The position numbers and the translations under genes were made by a program. The notes beneath the pieces were generated by a model. It worked only from the letters and a program-made list of their open reading frames with translations. It made no database searches and was not told the DNA's origin. A stretch of 64,000 bases of DNA. Source: Arthrobacter sp. Soil764. GTDB taxonomy: Bacteria > Actinomycetota > Actinomycetes > Actinomycetales > Micrococcaceae. The stretch lies in assembly GCF_001428075.1 (NCBI RefSeq), contig NZ_LMSI01000024.1, forward strand, positions 180,684 to 244,683, given 5' to 3'. Below are positions 31,349 to 39,744 of the stretch, piece by piece; position 1 is the stretch's first letter; every line of letters begins with the position of its first letter.

Positions 31349-34300
31349 ATGTTTTCGAAAGTACTGGTTGCCAATCGCGGTGAAATTGCAATACGTGCCT
31401 TCCGCGCCGCATTCGAACTGGGTGCGCGGACGGTAGCGGTATTTCCTCACGAGGACCGAAAGTCCAGCCACCGAATGAAGGCCGATGAGGCGTACGAAAT
31501 CGGTGAACAGGGGCACCCCGTGAAGGCTTACCTCTCCGTCGAAGCGATCATTGGTGCGGCAAAGAAGTCCGGGGCAGACGCAATCTACCCGGGCTATGGA
31601 TTTCTAGCTGAAAATCCACGACTCGCGGCTGCTTGCAAAGCCAACGGCATCACGTTTGTCGGTCCTGCGACCTCTGTCTTGGAATTGACAGGTAACAAGT
31701 CCAGCTCGGTCGCCGCCGCCCGGGCGGCAGGCATCCCTGTCCTTTCCTCATCTTCCCCATCCGATACCGTGGATGAGCTGCTGAATCAGGCTCAGAAGAT
31801 GCAATTTCCGCTGTTCGTCAAGGCGGTTGCAGGTGGGGGCGGCCGCGGAATGCGCCGCGTCAAGGACGGGTCTGAGCTGCAGGAAGCCATAATTTCAGCT
31901 TCTCGAGAAGCTGATGCGGCCTTTGGGGATCCGACCGTGTTTTTGGAACAAGCCGTTATAGGTGCACGCCATATAGAAGTGCAAATACTTGCAGATAATT
32001 TCGGTGGAGTAATCCACTTGTATGAGCGGGACTGCAGCCTGCAACGGCGGCATCAAAAGGTCATCGAGCTTGCCCCTGCTCCCAATCTTGACCAAGGCCT
32101 GCGGGAGCGCATCTGCAATGACGCCGTTACCTTCGCCAAGCACATAGGATACTCCGGCGCGGGCACCGTGGAGTTTCTGGTGGACCACCGCGGCAAACAC
32201 GTTTTTATCGAGATGAATCCCCGCATCCAGGTCGAGCACACAGTGACGGAGGAAATCACCGACATTGATATTGTTCAAGCGCAACTGCGCCTGGCAGGGG
32301 GCGAGTCACTTCCGGACCTCGGCCTGACCCAGGATGCCGTTAGGATCCGCGGTGCCGCCATTCAATGTCGCATTACCACGGAAGACCCCGCAAACGGCTT
32401 TAGGCCGGACAGTGGTCGGATCAGCACCTATCGAGCACCCGGTGGGGCGGGAGTACGCCTCGACGGCGGTGCCGCCTTAGGTGCCGAGATCGAAGCTCAC
32501 TTTGACTCCCTGCTGGTCAAACTCACCTGCCGCGGTAAAGACTTCCCTACTGCCATCGCCCGGGCCCGAAGAGCAGTAGCGGAATTCCGCATTCGAGGGT
32601 TGGCTACCAACATACCTTTCCTCCGGGCTGTTCTGGACGACCCGCAGTTCCAAGCCGGAACCGTCACCACTTCGTTCATAGAAGAACATCCAGAGTTGCT
32701 GGCGAAACATGTCTCTGCTGACCGTGGCACCCGCGTTCTGACTTATCTTGCAGATGTAACGGTCAACAAACCCCATGGTGAATACGGCGGAGGCCTGGGA
32801 CCGGAACACAAATTGCCGGCGATGGATCTGACTTCCCCGCCGCCCGCCGGCTCACGGCAGAAACTCCTAGGTCTTGGACCTGAGAGGTTTGCAGCGTCCT
32901 TACGCGAGCAAAAGGCACTGGGCCTTACCGACACAACATTCCGTGATGGGCATCAGTCCCTGTTGGCAACCCGGGTCCGCACAAAGGATCTACTGACCGT
33001 AGCCGGGCACGTGGCACGAATAACCCCGGAGCTGCTCTCCATCGAAGCCTGGGGAGGTGCTACCTATGATGTCTCTCTACGATTCCTGCACGAAGACCCG
33101 TGGGACCGGCTTGCCGCTATGCGCGAAGCGATCCCGAACATATGCCTGCAGATGCTTCTGCGCGGGCGCAACACGGTTGGTTACACGCCCTATCCCGACA
33201 AGGTAGCTCACGCTTTTGTGCAAGAGGCGGCAGCCACCGGAGTCGACATTTTCCGTATATTCGATGCTCTAAACGGGGTCGACCAGATGCGGACGGCAAT
33301 TGATGCCGTCCGCAGCACCGGTACATCGCTGGCGGAAGTGGCCCTCTGTTATACCGGAAACCTCATTGACCCTGGCGAGAAGCTCTACACACTGGATTAC
33401 TACCTCAATCTGGCTGAGGAGATCGTTAATGCTGGCGCCCACGCGCTGGCTATCAAGGACATGGCCGGTCTTCTGCGACCGGCAGCAGCGAAGAAGCTCG
33501 TCAGCGCGCTGCGGGCTAACTTCGACCTCCCCGTTCACGTTCATACCCATGACACCCCCGGCGGGCAGCTGGCTACATACCTGGCATGCTGGGAGGCAGG
33601 CGCTGACGCCGTAGACGGTGCAGCTGCTCCGTTGGCGGGCACGACGAGCCAGCCTGCACTGTCAGCCATCGTAGCCGCGACTGCCGACACTGAGCGGGAC
33701 ACCGGAATGAACCTCCAGGCAGTGTGCGATCTGGAGCCCTACTGGGAGGCTGTCCGGACACTCTATGCGCCGTTTGAATCTGGACTGTCCGCTCCAACTG
33801 GCCGCGTTTACCGTCATGAGATCCCGGGAGGCCAGCTGTCGAACCTCCGTCAGCAAGCGATCGCGCTCGGTATGCGTGATCGTTTTGAAGACATCGAAAC
33901 CAAGTACGCCGAGGCAGACGCAATGCTGGGCCGGCCAGTCAAGGTCACCCCAAGCTCGAAAGTCGTGGGCGACCTGGCGCTTGCTCTGGTGGGAGCTGGT
34001 GTGTCGGCAGATGAATTTGCGGAGGCCCCCGGCAAATACGACATACCAGATTCCGTTGTGGGCTTCCTCAACGGTGAACTGGGCGACCCTCCCGGAGGAT
34101 GGCCTGAGCCTCTGAGGACGAAGGCGCTCATTGGGCGAACCAATGAGACGAAAACCGGCGTAGTTTCCGACGAAGAAAACCGCCTGTTGTCCATGGTCGG
34201 TGATCGCCGGCGATCTACCTTGAACCGGCTGCTCTTTCCCGGACCTGCGGCTGAATTCGAAAGCCATCGCGAACAATATGGGGACACATCGTCCATAAGC

Positions 34301-34774
34301 ACCGCTGAATTTCTTTATGGGCTGCGTCAGGGCCAGGAATGCAGCGTGGAACTGGACCGCGGAGTAAGTCTTCTCATCGGGCTCGAAGCCATTTCAGAAC
34401 CGGATGAGCGGGGAGTCCGGACGGTAGTTTGCCAGATTAACGGACAGCTGCGCCCCGTCGAAGTCTTTGACAAGACCCTGGGCATCAAGGCCGCAGTCGC
34501 CGAAAAGGCGGACCCTCTAAACAGCAACCATGTCTCTGCGCCATTTACCGGCGTGGTGACGCTCAAAGTTGCCGAGGGTCAGGAGGTGACGAGGGGGGAC
34601 ATCGTAGCGACTATCGAAGCCATGAAAATGGAAGCATCGATTACGGCACCCACCTCGGGAACTGTGTCGCGCGTGGCGGTAGGTCCCGTTACCCGGGTAG
34701 AAGGATCTGACCTGCTGATCGTCTTAGCCGAGGAGCCGGTTTCGCAGCCTATCCAAACGGAACGACCAGTATGA
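31349..34774 (+). CDS. pyc: Pyruvate carboxylase
   Basis: Pyruvate carboxylase makes oxaloacetate from pyruvate, bicarbonate and ATP. The 1141-residue single chain has an N-terminal biotin carboxylase domain (VLVANRGEIAIRAFRAA, VKAVAGGGGRGMRRV, EMNPRIQVEHTVTEEI), a central carboxyltransferase domain (LTDTTFRDGHQSLLATRVR, GATYDVSLRFL, HVHTHDTPGGQLATYLA), and a C-terminal biotinyl domain with the biotin lysine in IEAMKMEAS. Length and domain order are normal. It sits in the sulfolactate operon and its stop overlaps the exporter start (ATGA). SuyAB and CuyA deliver all carbon as pyruvate, so growth on C3 sulfonates needs this anaplerotic step. Confidence 0.95.
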   Translation: MFSKVLVANRGEIAIRAFRAAFELGARTVAVFPHEDRKSSHRMKADEAYEIGEQGHPVKAYLSVEAIIGAAKKSGADAIYPGYGFLAENPRLAAACKANGITFVGPATSVLELTGNKSSSVAAARAAGIPVLSSSSPSDTVDELLNQAQKMQFPLFVKAVAGGGGRGMRRVKDGSELQEAIISASREADAAFGDPTVFLEQAVIGARHIEVQILADNFGGVIHLYERDCSLQRRHQKVIELAPAPNLDQGLRERICNDAVTFAKHIGYSGAGTVEFLVDHRGKHVFIEMNPRIQVEHTVTEEITDIDIVQAQLRLAGGESLPDLGLTQDAVRIRGAAIQCRITTEDPANGFRPDSGRISTYRAPGGAGVRLDGGAALGAEIEAHFDSLLVKLTCRGKDFPTAIARARRAVAEFRIRGLATNIPFLRAVLDDPQFQAGTVTTSFIEEHPELLAKHVSADRGTRVLTYLADVTVNKPHGEYGGGLGPEHKLPAMDLTSPPPAGSRQKLLGLGPERFAASLREQKALGLTDTTFRDGHQSLLATRVRTKDLLTVAGHVARITPELLSIEAWGGATYDVSLRFLHEDPWDRLAAMREAIPNICLQMLLRGRNTVGYTPYPDKVAHAFVQEAAATGVDIFRIFDALNGVDQMRTAIDAVRSTGTSLAEVALCYTGNLIDPGEKLYTLDYYLNLAEEIVNAGAHALAIKDMAGLLRPAAAKKLVSALRANFDLPVHVHTHDTPGGQLATYLACWEAGADAVDGAAAPLAGTTSQPALSAIVAATADTERDTGMNLQAVCDLEPYWEAVRTLYAPFESGLSAPTGRVYRHEIPGGQLSNLRQQAIALGMRDRFEDIETKYAEADAMLGRPVKVTPSSKVVGDLALALVGAGVSADEFAEAPGKYDIPDSVVGFLNGELGDPPGGWPEPLRTKALIGRTNETKTGVVSDEENRLLSMVGDRRRSTLNRLLFPGPAAEFESHREQYGDTSSISTAEFLYGLRQGQECSVELDRGVSLLIGLEAISEPDERGVRTVVCQINGQLRPVEVFDKTLGIKAAVAEKADPLNSNHVSAPFTGVVTLKVAEGQEVTRGDIVATIEAMKMEASITAPTSGTVSRVAVGPVTRVEGSDLLIVLAEEPVSQPIQTERPV

Positions 34775-35859
34775 GATCCCCGACCGCTCCCGCGACGGGA
34801 ACTGGGGCAGAGTATCAGCCGCGTTCCCCGCTATCCTTTATCAGGAAGCAACTCCCGTTGTTGCCGGGTCTGGCGGCCTGTGCAGCCGCGGTCAGCCTTT
34901 CGTTGCTTCTCCACAGCATCTTTCCTTTCATCCCCGCGATGACTTCCGCCGTAGCACTGGGAATCCTTGCGGGAAACCTTCCCTTCATTCACCGGCCGAT
35001 TGAGGGCCCGATGAAACCCGGATTGACCTTTGCTGGAAAACGCCTCATGCGGGCAGGCATCGTCGTTCTGGGCCTGAAGCTCAGTGTTATCGACATCATG
35101 CAACTGGGGTGGGTGACCTTCGGCATTATTGCCTTGGTGGTGCTCCTTACCTTCGTTGGAACCTATTTTTTGGGAAAGCTGTTCCGTCTTCCTGGCGATA
35201 CCCCGTTGCTCATAGCTACCGGCTTCTCGATCTGTGGAGCGTCGGCAATCGGAGCGATGGCCGCGGCACGAGGTACGAAGCATGAGGACACCGTGCTACC
35301 GGTGGCACTTGTAACACTTTGTGGCACACTCGCCATCGGTGTCCTTCCACTCCTTATGCTCCCCCTGAACCTGGACGCTGTGACTTTCGGCCAATGGGTT
35401 GGCATATCTGTACATGATGTAGGACAGGTAGTAGCCGCTGCGCAGGTGGCAGGCGGCGGAGCACTCGCTGTCGCACTCGTGTTCAAACTGACCAGAGTCG
35501 TGCTGCTGGCACCCATAGTCTCCCTCGCAGCCCTAGTCTCAAGGCGCCGGTTTCAAATTCCCGACGCCGAAAGTCCTGGGGAGAAGCAGAAGATGCCGCC
35601 AGTCATTCCATTATTCGTTGTCGGATTTCTGGCGATGATTCTGATCAGGTCTCTGGGCTGGGTTTCCCCAGACATGCTGCAGGCAGCGGGACTGGTCCAG
35701 GACATCTTCCTCGGCTCGGCACTGTTCGGCCTCGGCGCCTCGGTCAAGTTGGGACAATTGCTTACGTCCGGGTTGAGAGGCGCCTCAATGGCATTGTGCG
35801 CCTGGTTCCTGATAGCCGCTTTGGGTTATGGTGCTGTGCGATTCCTCGGGGCCATGTAG
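34771..35859 (+). CDS. YeiH/UPF0324-family putative sulfate/sulfite exporter (copy 2)
   Basis: The 362-residue membrane protein has about ten hydrophobic segments and is strongly similar to the product of 19577-20647, for example RPGLNFAAKRLMRAGIVV there and KPGLTFAGKRLMRAGIVV here, and GFSICGASAIGAMAAAR in both. It is translated from an ATG overlapping the pyruvate carboxylase stop. As the last gene of the suyAB operon it is the probable exporter of sulfite released by SuyAB. Having one paralogue in each module suggests that each desulfonation route brought or gained its own exporter. Confidence 0.85.
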   Translation: MRSPTAPATGTGAEYQPRSPLSFIRKQLPLLPGLAACAAAVSLSLLLHSIFPFIPAMTSAVALGILAGNLPFIHRPIEGPMKPGLTFAGKRLMRAGIVVLGLKLSVIDIMQLGWVTFGIIALVVLLTFVGTYFLGKLFRLPGDTPLLIATGFSICGASAIGAMAAARGTKHEDTVLPVALVTLCGTLAIGVLPLLMLPLNLDAVTFGQWVGISVHDVGQVVAAAQVAGGGALAVALVFKLTRVVLLAPIVSLAALVSRRRFQIPDAESPGEKQKMPPVIPLFVVGFLAMILIRSLGWVSPDMLQAAGLVQDIFLGSALFGLGASVKLGQLLTSGLRGASMALCAWFLIAALGYGAVRFLGAM

Positions 35860-36040
35860 CGTCGGCTCCTGACTTCAGCCCAAGATCCGCCGTGAGGAAA
35901 TCCAGCGTGCAGCAGCCGTGATGTCTGGACCATTCAGTAAAGGAATCCGCGAAAGATTTTTCAGATCCCCCGGTTAGCCCATCATTGAATTGATCGGTGA
36001 GCCGCGGTGCAAATCAAAGGGAGAACAGATGACATTGGGT

Positions 36041-36212
36041 AGCTTTGTAACGTGGGCGTGGCCAGAGGACGCGAAGGGGCGCGTATGGACGAGGGGATTG
36101 CTGCTCTCTGCGGGCTGGATGCCCGGGAAGTCCGAACATCACGTGCCCCTCCAGACGGCGCGGCGGGCGGATTTTCGACAAGTCGTTGCCGCCGGACGAG
36201 GCCCGGACTGCC
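36041..36212 (+). pseudogene. Decayed 5' fragment of an IS110-family element
   Basis: The stretch aligns with the left end and N-terminal coding part of the intact IS110 at 9170-10494, read on its coding strand. CTTTGTAACGTGGG (36043-36056) is identical, a GAAGGGGCGCGTATGGACGAG-like block (about 36070-36090) matches the start region, and frames then read CGLD, GKSEHH and FDKSLPPDEAR, corresponding to CGLDVGKSEHH and FDKPLPQDEAR. Two or more frameshifts and a deletion of about 23 bases in the leader make it inactive. It is inverted relative to the intact copy and marks the right side of the sulfonate island. Confidence 0.75.
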
Positions 36213-36225
36213 TTGGTATCGGCGC

Positions 36226-36486
36226 ATGAGCGAAGCGAAACAAAGTCCTCCCCGGCTCTGTCGGGCCTGTAGCACAGAATCGATGTTTGGCCCCCTGCAT
36301 CTGTACCCCGAAACCGGAATGGGAAAGGGTGAGGTATCTGTCGCGACTATGGGGTCGACGCGAGGATTTGGGAGGGTGCGGAGGGTGTCGCTTTCGGTGT
36401 GGACCTGCCGGCATTGTGGGCTGCTTGAACTCGTCGCTGCGGACCCCGAATCGCTCTTCCAGTACTGGTCGGCCGAACAGAGATAG
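36226..36486 (+). CDS. Small zinc-ribbon-like hypothetical protein (86 aa)
   Basis: The predicted protein has two CxxC pairs, in PRLCRACSTESMF and VWTCRHCGLLELV, about 48 residues apart, a spacing consistent with a zinc ribbon. The rest looks protein-like and ends QYWSAEQR. A terminator-like hairpin follows seven bases after the stop, supporting a real gene. I chose the ATG at 36226; a longer frame upstream runs into the IS110 remnant. No strong ribosome site is seen. The function is unknown. Confidence 0.6.
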   Translation: MSEAKQSPPRLCRACSTESMFGPLHLYPETGMGKGEVSVATMGSTRGFGRVRRVSLSVWTCRHCGLLELVAADPESLFQYWSAEQR

Positions 36487-36492
36487 GCATAG

Positions 36493-36526
36493 CGGGCACC
36501 GACCAGTTCATCACGGCCGGTGCCCG
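36493..36526 (+). terminator. Hairpin after the zinc-ribbon gene
   Basis: CGGGCACCG pairs perfectly with CGGTGCCCG (9 bp) around a 16-base loop, directly after the stop codon. Confidence 0.55.
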
Positions 36527-36756
36527 TGTCGCGATAAGCTACGCCATGATGAGGAAGCTTTCCCGCCTGCAGGTACATATCGGCGGGTGGGGCCACAAGG
36601 CGAGATATCTGACGCATCCTTAGAACGCTGTTTACCGCTTGAATAACGTCCGCAGAGATCGAACAATCGACACAAACATCACCCCGCTCAAGTTTCGGGC
36701 GGTCGACTCGGGCTCTCAGGACCCTTCAAGTAGTTACCAGGGCTGATTTGAAGTAC

Positions 36757-36858
36757 ACCCCAACCTGACGTCAGGTATTGGTATGGACTACGTGAAATTG
36801 GAGTCCGAAACCGATTTTCCTGACGCCCTAATCCGACGTTCAAAGACCCCAACCTGAC
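36757..36858. repeat. 13-bp direct repeats and a 14-bp palindrome in a gene-free stretch
   Basis: ACCCCAACCTGAC occurs at 36757-36769 and 36846-36858. The first copy runs into the perfect palindrome ACCTGACGTCAGGT (36763-36776). The stretch 36527-36950 shows no gene. The palindrome could be an operator, or the repeats could be remains of a mobile element. Confidence 0.5.
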
Positions 36859-36953
36859 ACCTACCCCCTGGACGGTCGTGCCGAGAGCCGCTTATTCCGG
36901 AGGTCAAATACCGTGTGCTCTACCAGAGACAGGGAACAACAACTTCAAAAGAA

Positions 36954-36964
36954 TGTTCAGCATA
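36954..36964. promoter_or_regulatory. Candidate IclR-regulator site upstream of the hydroxyacid dehydrogenase
   Basis: TGTTCAGCATA is identical to 39772-39782 upstream of the MFS gene of the same cluster. A TATGAT (36980-36985) lies only 7 bases before the ATG at 36992, so a leaderless or very short-leader transcript is possible. Confidence 0.45.
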
Positions 36965-36991
36965 CGGTACGCAATCCATTATGATGAACGC

Positions 36992-38044
36992 ATGACTTCC
37001 CGTAAGACCGTGGCCATCGCCGTCCCACTCGAGGCCGAGCTTGTGGACCAGATCCGCGCCGTTGATCCATCGGTCACCGTCCTTTACGAGCCCGACGTCC
37101 TGCCGCCGGAACGCTACCCGGCAGACCATGCCGGTGATCCCGCCTTTAAGCGCACCGAGGAGCAGGAGGAACGCTACTGGGCCATGCTCAACAGCGCCGA
37201 GGTGCTCTACGGATTTCCCAACGAAAGCCCTGCCGGGCTTGCCCGCATCGCCCGCGACAACCCCGGACTCCAATGGGTCCATGCCATGGCGGCGGGAGCA
37301 GGCGGAGCGGTCAAGACGTCCGGCCTCAGCCAGGACGTCCTGCAGAAATTCAAGATCACCACCTCCGCCGGAGTGCACGCCCTGCCCTTGGCCGAATTCG
37401 CCGCGCTGGGGATCCTCAACGGCTTTAAACGGACATCCGAACTTGCCCAGGACCAGGCGGCGAAAGTCTGGCCCACCCTCCGGGTCCCCACCCGGCTGGT
37501 CAACGGGTCCAACCTGGCAATCAGCGGGCTGGGCGAAATCGGCCTGGAAACAGCCAGGATCGCCCGCGCCCTGGGCATGAAGGTCAGCGGCAGCAAACGC
37601 ACCGTGGAACCCATCGAGGGAATTGACCAGGTTGTGGACAACGCCGGCCTCCCCGCCCTCCTGGCCACGGCAGACGCCGTCGTCAACACCCTTCCGGGCA
37701 CGGAGTACACGGAGAGGCTGTTCAACCGCGAACTGTTCGCCGCCATGAAACCCGGCACAACGTTCGTCAATGTTGGCCGCGGCACTGTGGTGGACGAGGA
37801 CGCCCTGCTGGAGGCACTGGACAACGGCCAGGTGGGCTATGCGTGCCTGGATGTCTTCGCCGTGGAGCCGCTGCCGCAGGACAGCCCGCTGTGGAACCAT
37901 CCCCGGGTCATGGTTTCACCCCATACCTCGGCGCTCAGCGCAGCCGAGAACCGCCTCATCACCGAACGCTTCTGCCGCAACCTGCGCATCTTCCTCGACG
38001 GCGGGGATCTCCCCCACCTCGTGGACACGGTGCACTTCTACTAG
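36992..38044 (+). CDS. D-isomer-specific 2-hydroxyacid dehydrogenase
   Basis: The 350-residue NAD(P)-dependent reductase has an intact Rossmann loop (AISGLGEIGLETARIARALGM) and the catalytic Arg/Glu/His set: R in FVNVGRGTVVDED, E in DVFAVEPLPQD and H in VSPHTSALS. It resembles glyoxylate/hydroxypyruvate reductase-like members (GhrA group) but the substrate is not clear. I chose the ATG at 36992; the upstream extension of the frame lacks homology. It lies 19 bases before a fumarylacetoacetate-hydrolase-type gene and near an IclR regulator and an MFS carrier, suggesting catabolism of a hydroxy or keto acid. Confidence 0.85.
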   Translation: MTSRKTVAIAVPLEAELVDQIRAVDPSVTVLYEPDVLPPERYPADHAGDPAFKRTEEQEERYWAMLNSAEVLYGFPNESPAGLARIARDNPGLQWVHAMAAGAGGAVKTSGLSQDVLQKFKITTSAGVHALPLAEFAALGILNGFKRTSELAQDQAAKVWPTLRVPTRLVNGSNLAISGLGEIGLETARIARALGMKVSGSKRTVEPIEGIDQVVDNAGLPALLATADAVVNTLPGTEYTERLFNRELFAAMKPGTTFVNVGRGTVVDEDALLEALDNGQVGYACLDVFAVEPLPQDSPLWNHPRVMVSPHTSALSAAENRLITERFCRNLRIFLDGGDLPHLVDTVHFY

Positions 38045-38063
38045 GCCGCGGCAGGGAGAACCA

Positions 38064-38801
38064 ATGCGCATTGCCAGGATCCAAACAGCAGCAGGTCCGC
38101 AGCATGCAGTGGAACGCGACGGGACGTGGGACCACATCATGGACCCGTTTGAAAGCGCACTCCGCTACACGGGCGGCACCACGGCACACAGTGAGGCCAA
38201 CTTCCTCGCCCCGGTGACTCCCGCCGTCGTCCTCGGCATCGGCCACAACCGGACCCTGAATGACCATCAGCTGCCAATCCAGGCCTGGCACAAGTCCGTT
38301 CACACCATCGCCAACCCCGGGGACACGGTAACGGCCGCCCGCAACCGCGGCACCGTCAACGTCGAAGGGGAGCTCGCCGTCGTGATTGGCAGGACAGCCA
38401 CCAACCTGACTGCAGCGAATGCCCTGGACCACGTCCTGGGCTATACCTGCGTCAACGACGTCACCAACGTTGACCAAAACGCCGTGGATGAAAGGAACTT
38501 CCAAGGCAAGGCCGGCGTCAACTACACCCCACTGGGACCGTGGATCGAAACCGAACTCCCGGACCCTGAGCGTACGGGCATCGACGTGTACGTGAACGGA
38601 ACAGCCAGGGCCAACTCCGGCACCTTCAACCTGCCATCCAGCGTGGCCGAATGCCTCGTCTACGTCACGTCCTGGCTCACCCTTGAGCCGGGGGACGTGG
38701 TGATGACCGGCGCGCCCGGAACCGCGGTACCCGTGACGCCCGGTGACCGGGTGGACGTTGTGGTGGAGGGAATCGGAACCCTGAGCAACGCCGTGGCCTG
38801 A
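38064..38801 (+). CDS. Fumarylacetoacetate hydrolase (FAH) family protein
   Basis: The 245-residue protein shows the FAH fold: IGHNRTLNDHQ at the domain start, VEGELAVVIGRTATNLT and GYTCVNDVTNVDQ with the acidic metal ligands, SSVAECLVYVTSWLTLEPGDVVMTGAPG near the end, and a GDRVDVVVEGIGTLSN tail. FAH enzymes hydrolyse or decarboxylate diketo or oxo-enoic acids using Mg2+. Its ATG follows GGGAGA. It is cotranscribed with the preceding dehydrogenase. The precise substrate cannot be read from the sequence. Confidence 0.87.
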   Translation: MRIARIQTAAGPQHAVERDGTWDHIMDPFESALRYTGGTTAHSEANFLAPVTPAVVLGIGHNRTLNDHQLPIQAWHKSVHTIANPGDTVTAARNRGTVNVEGELAVVIGRTATNLTAANALDHVLGYTCVNDVTNVDQNAVDERNFQGKAGVNYTPLGPWIETELPDPERTGIDVYVNGTARANSGTFNLPSSVAECLVYVTSWLTLEPGDVVMTGAPGTAVPVTPGDRVDVVVEGIGTLSNAVA

Positions 38802-38846
38802 GCCGGCCAGCATCCGGGGGCGTCGCGACGCCTTAAGATGGATAAC

Positions 38847-38862
38847 GTTCAGTTGACTGAAC
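38847..38862. promoter_or_regulatory. Palindrome upstream of the IclR-family gene
   Basis: GTTCAGTTGACTGAAC has perfect 6-bp arms (GTTCAG/CTGAAC). GTTCAG is also the core of the sites at 36954 and 39772, so this is the probable autoregulatory operator of the IclR protein, 36 bases before its ATG. Confidence 0.65.
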
Positions 38863-38898
38863 ACCAGCGAAGCCTCGCCCGGCAACCTAAGGAGAATC

Positions 38899-39696
38899 AT
38901 GGCCGATTCCCCCATTCCCGTTTCATCCGATAAGTCGGGAACCTCCTCTCCGGCGCCCGCAGTCACGCGCGCCGCAGCCGTCCTGGATGCTCTGGCCGCC
39001 TCGGCAACCGGCCGGCTGACACTGAGCGACCTGTCGCGCGAAGTGGGAATTCCCAAGTCATCCACCTCCAACCTCCTGCTGGCCCTGGAGGAGGCGCGCC
39101 TGGTCAACAGGCAGGGCGCGGAGTTCACGCTTGGCCGCAAGCTGGTGGAACTGGGTGCCGCCTACCTGGGCCGCATGGACGAAGTCCAGGAGTTCTACCG
39201 TTACTGCGAACAAGCCTCCGTCCTTTCCCGCGAGACGGTCCGGATCGCCATGCTGGACGGAACCAACGTCATTTACCTGGCCCGCTACGAGGGCCACCCC
39301 GCGGTCCGGCTCACCTCCAACATCGGGGACAAGATGCCCGTATCCCTCTGCGCAGTGGGCAAGGCGCTGATCGCCCGACTCAACGTGCACGACATTGAGG
39401 AGATGTTCCCCGATGACGCAGAGCTGCCAGTCCTCACGCCCAAGTCCCTGCGGACGGGCGGGGAGCTGAAGGCCCAGTTGCGGGAAATCCGCGAGCAGGG
39501 CTTTGCCTTCGAGGATGAAGAATCCACCACCGGCGTGGTCTGCCTGGCCGTTGCCGTCCCCACGCGGGGCGCGCACGGTCCCAGCCTGGGCCTTTCCGTA
39601 ACGGCGCTCAAGGCCACCTACACACCGGAACAGGGTTCCCAGATAGTCAAGGAACTGCAGGAACTGGCGCACTCGCTGGGCAACCCGATGGGCTAG
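38899..39696 (+). CDS. IclR-family transcriptional regulator
   Basis: The 265-residue protein has an N-terminal winged helix-turn-helix (about residues 22-75, RAAAVLDALAAS, LTLSDLSREVGIPKSSTSNLLLALEEARLV) and an IclR effector domain (about 90-260, GDKMPVSLCAVGKALIA, LREIREQGFAFEDEESTTGVVCLAVAVP). AAGGAG precedes the ATG. It lies between the dehydrogenase/FAH genes and an MFS carrier, and GTTCAG-containing motifs stand before all three transcription units, so it is probably their specific regulator. The inducer is unknown. Confidence 0.9.
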   Translation: MADSPIPVSSDKSGTSSPAPAVTRAAAVLDALAASATGRLTLSDLSREVGIPKSSTSNLLLALEEARLVNRQGAEFTLGRKLVELGAAYLGRMDEVQEFYRYCEQASVLSRETVRIAMLDGTNVIYLARYEGHPAVRLTSNIGDKMPVSLCAVGKALIARLNVHDIEEMFPDDAELPVLTPKSLRTGGELKAQLREIREQGFAFEDEESTTGVVCLAVAVPTRGAHGPSLGLSVTALKATYTPEQGSQIVKELQELAHSLGNPMG

Positions 39697-39744
39697 GTAC
39701 CTGGAGGAGCGGGCATGCCCGGTCGTAAGAAACCAAAAAGACTA

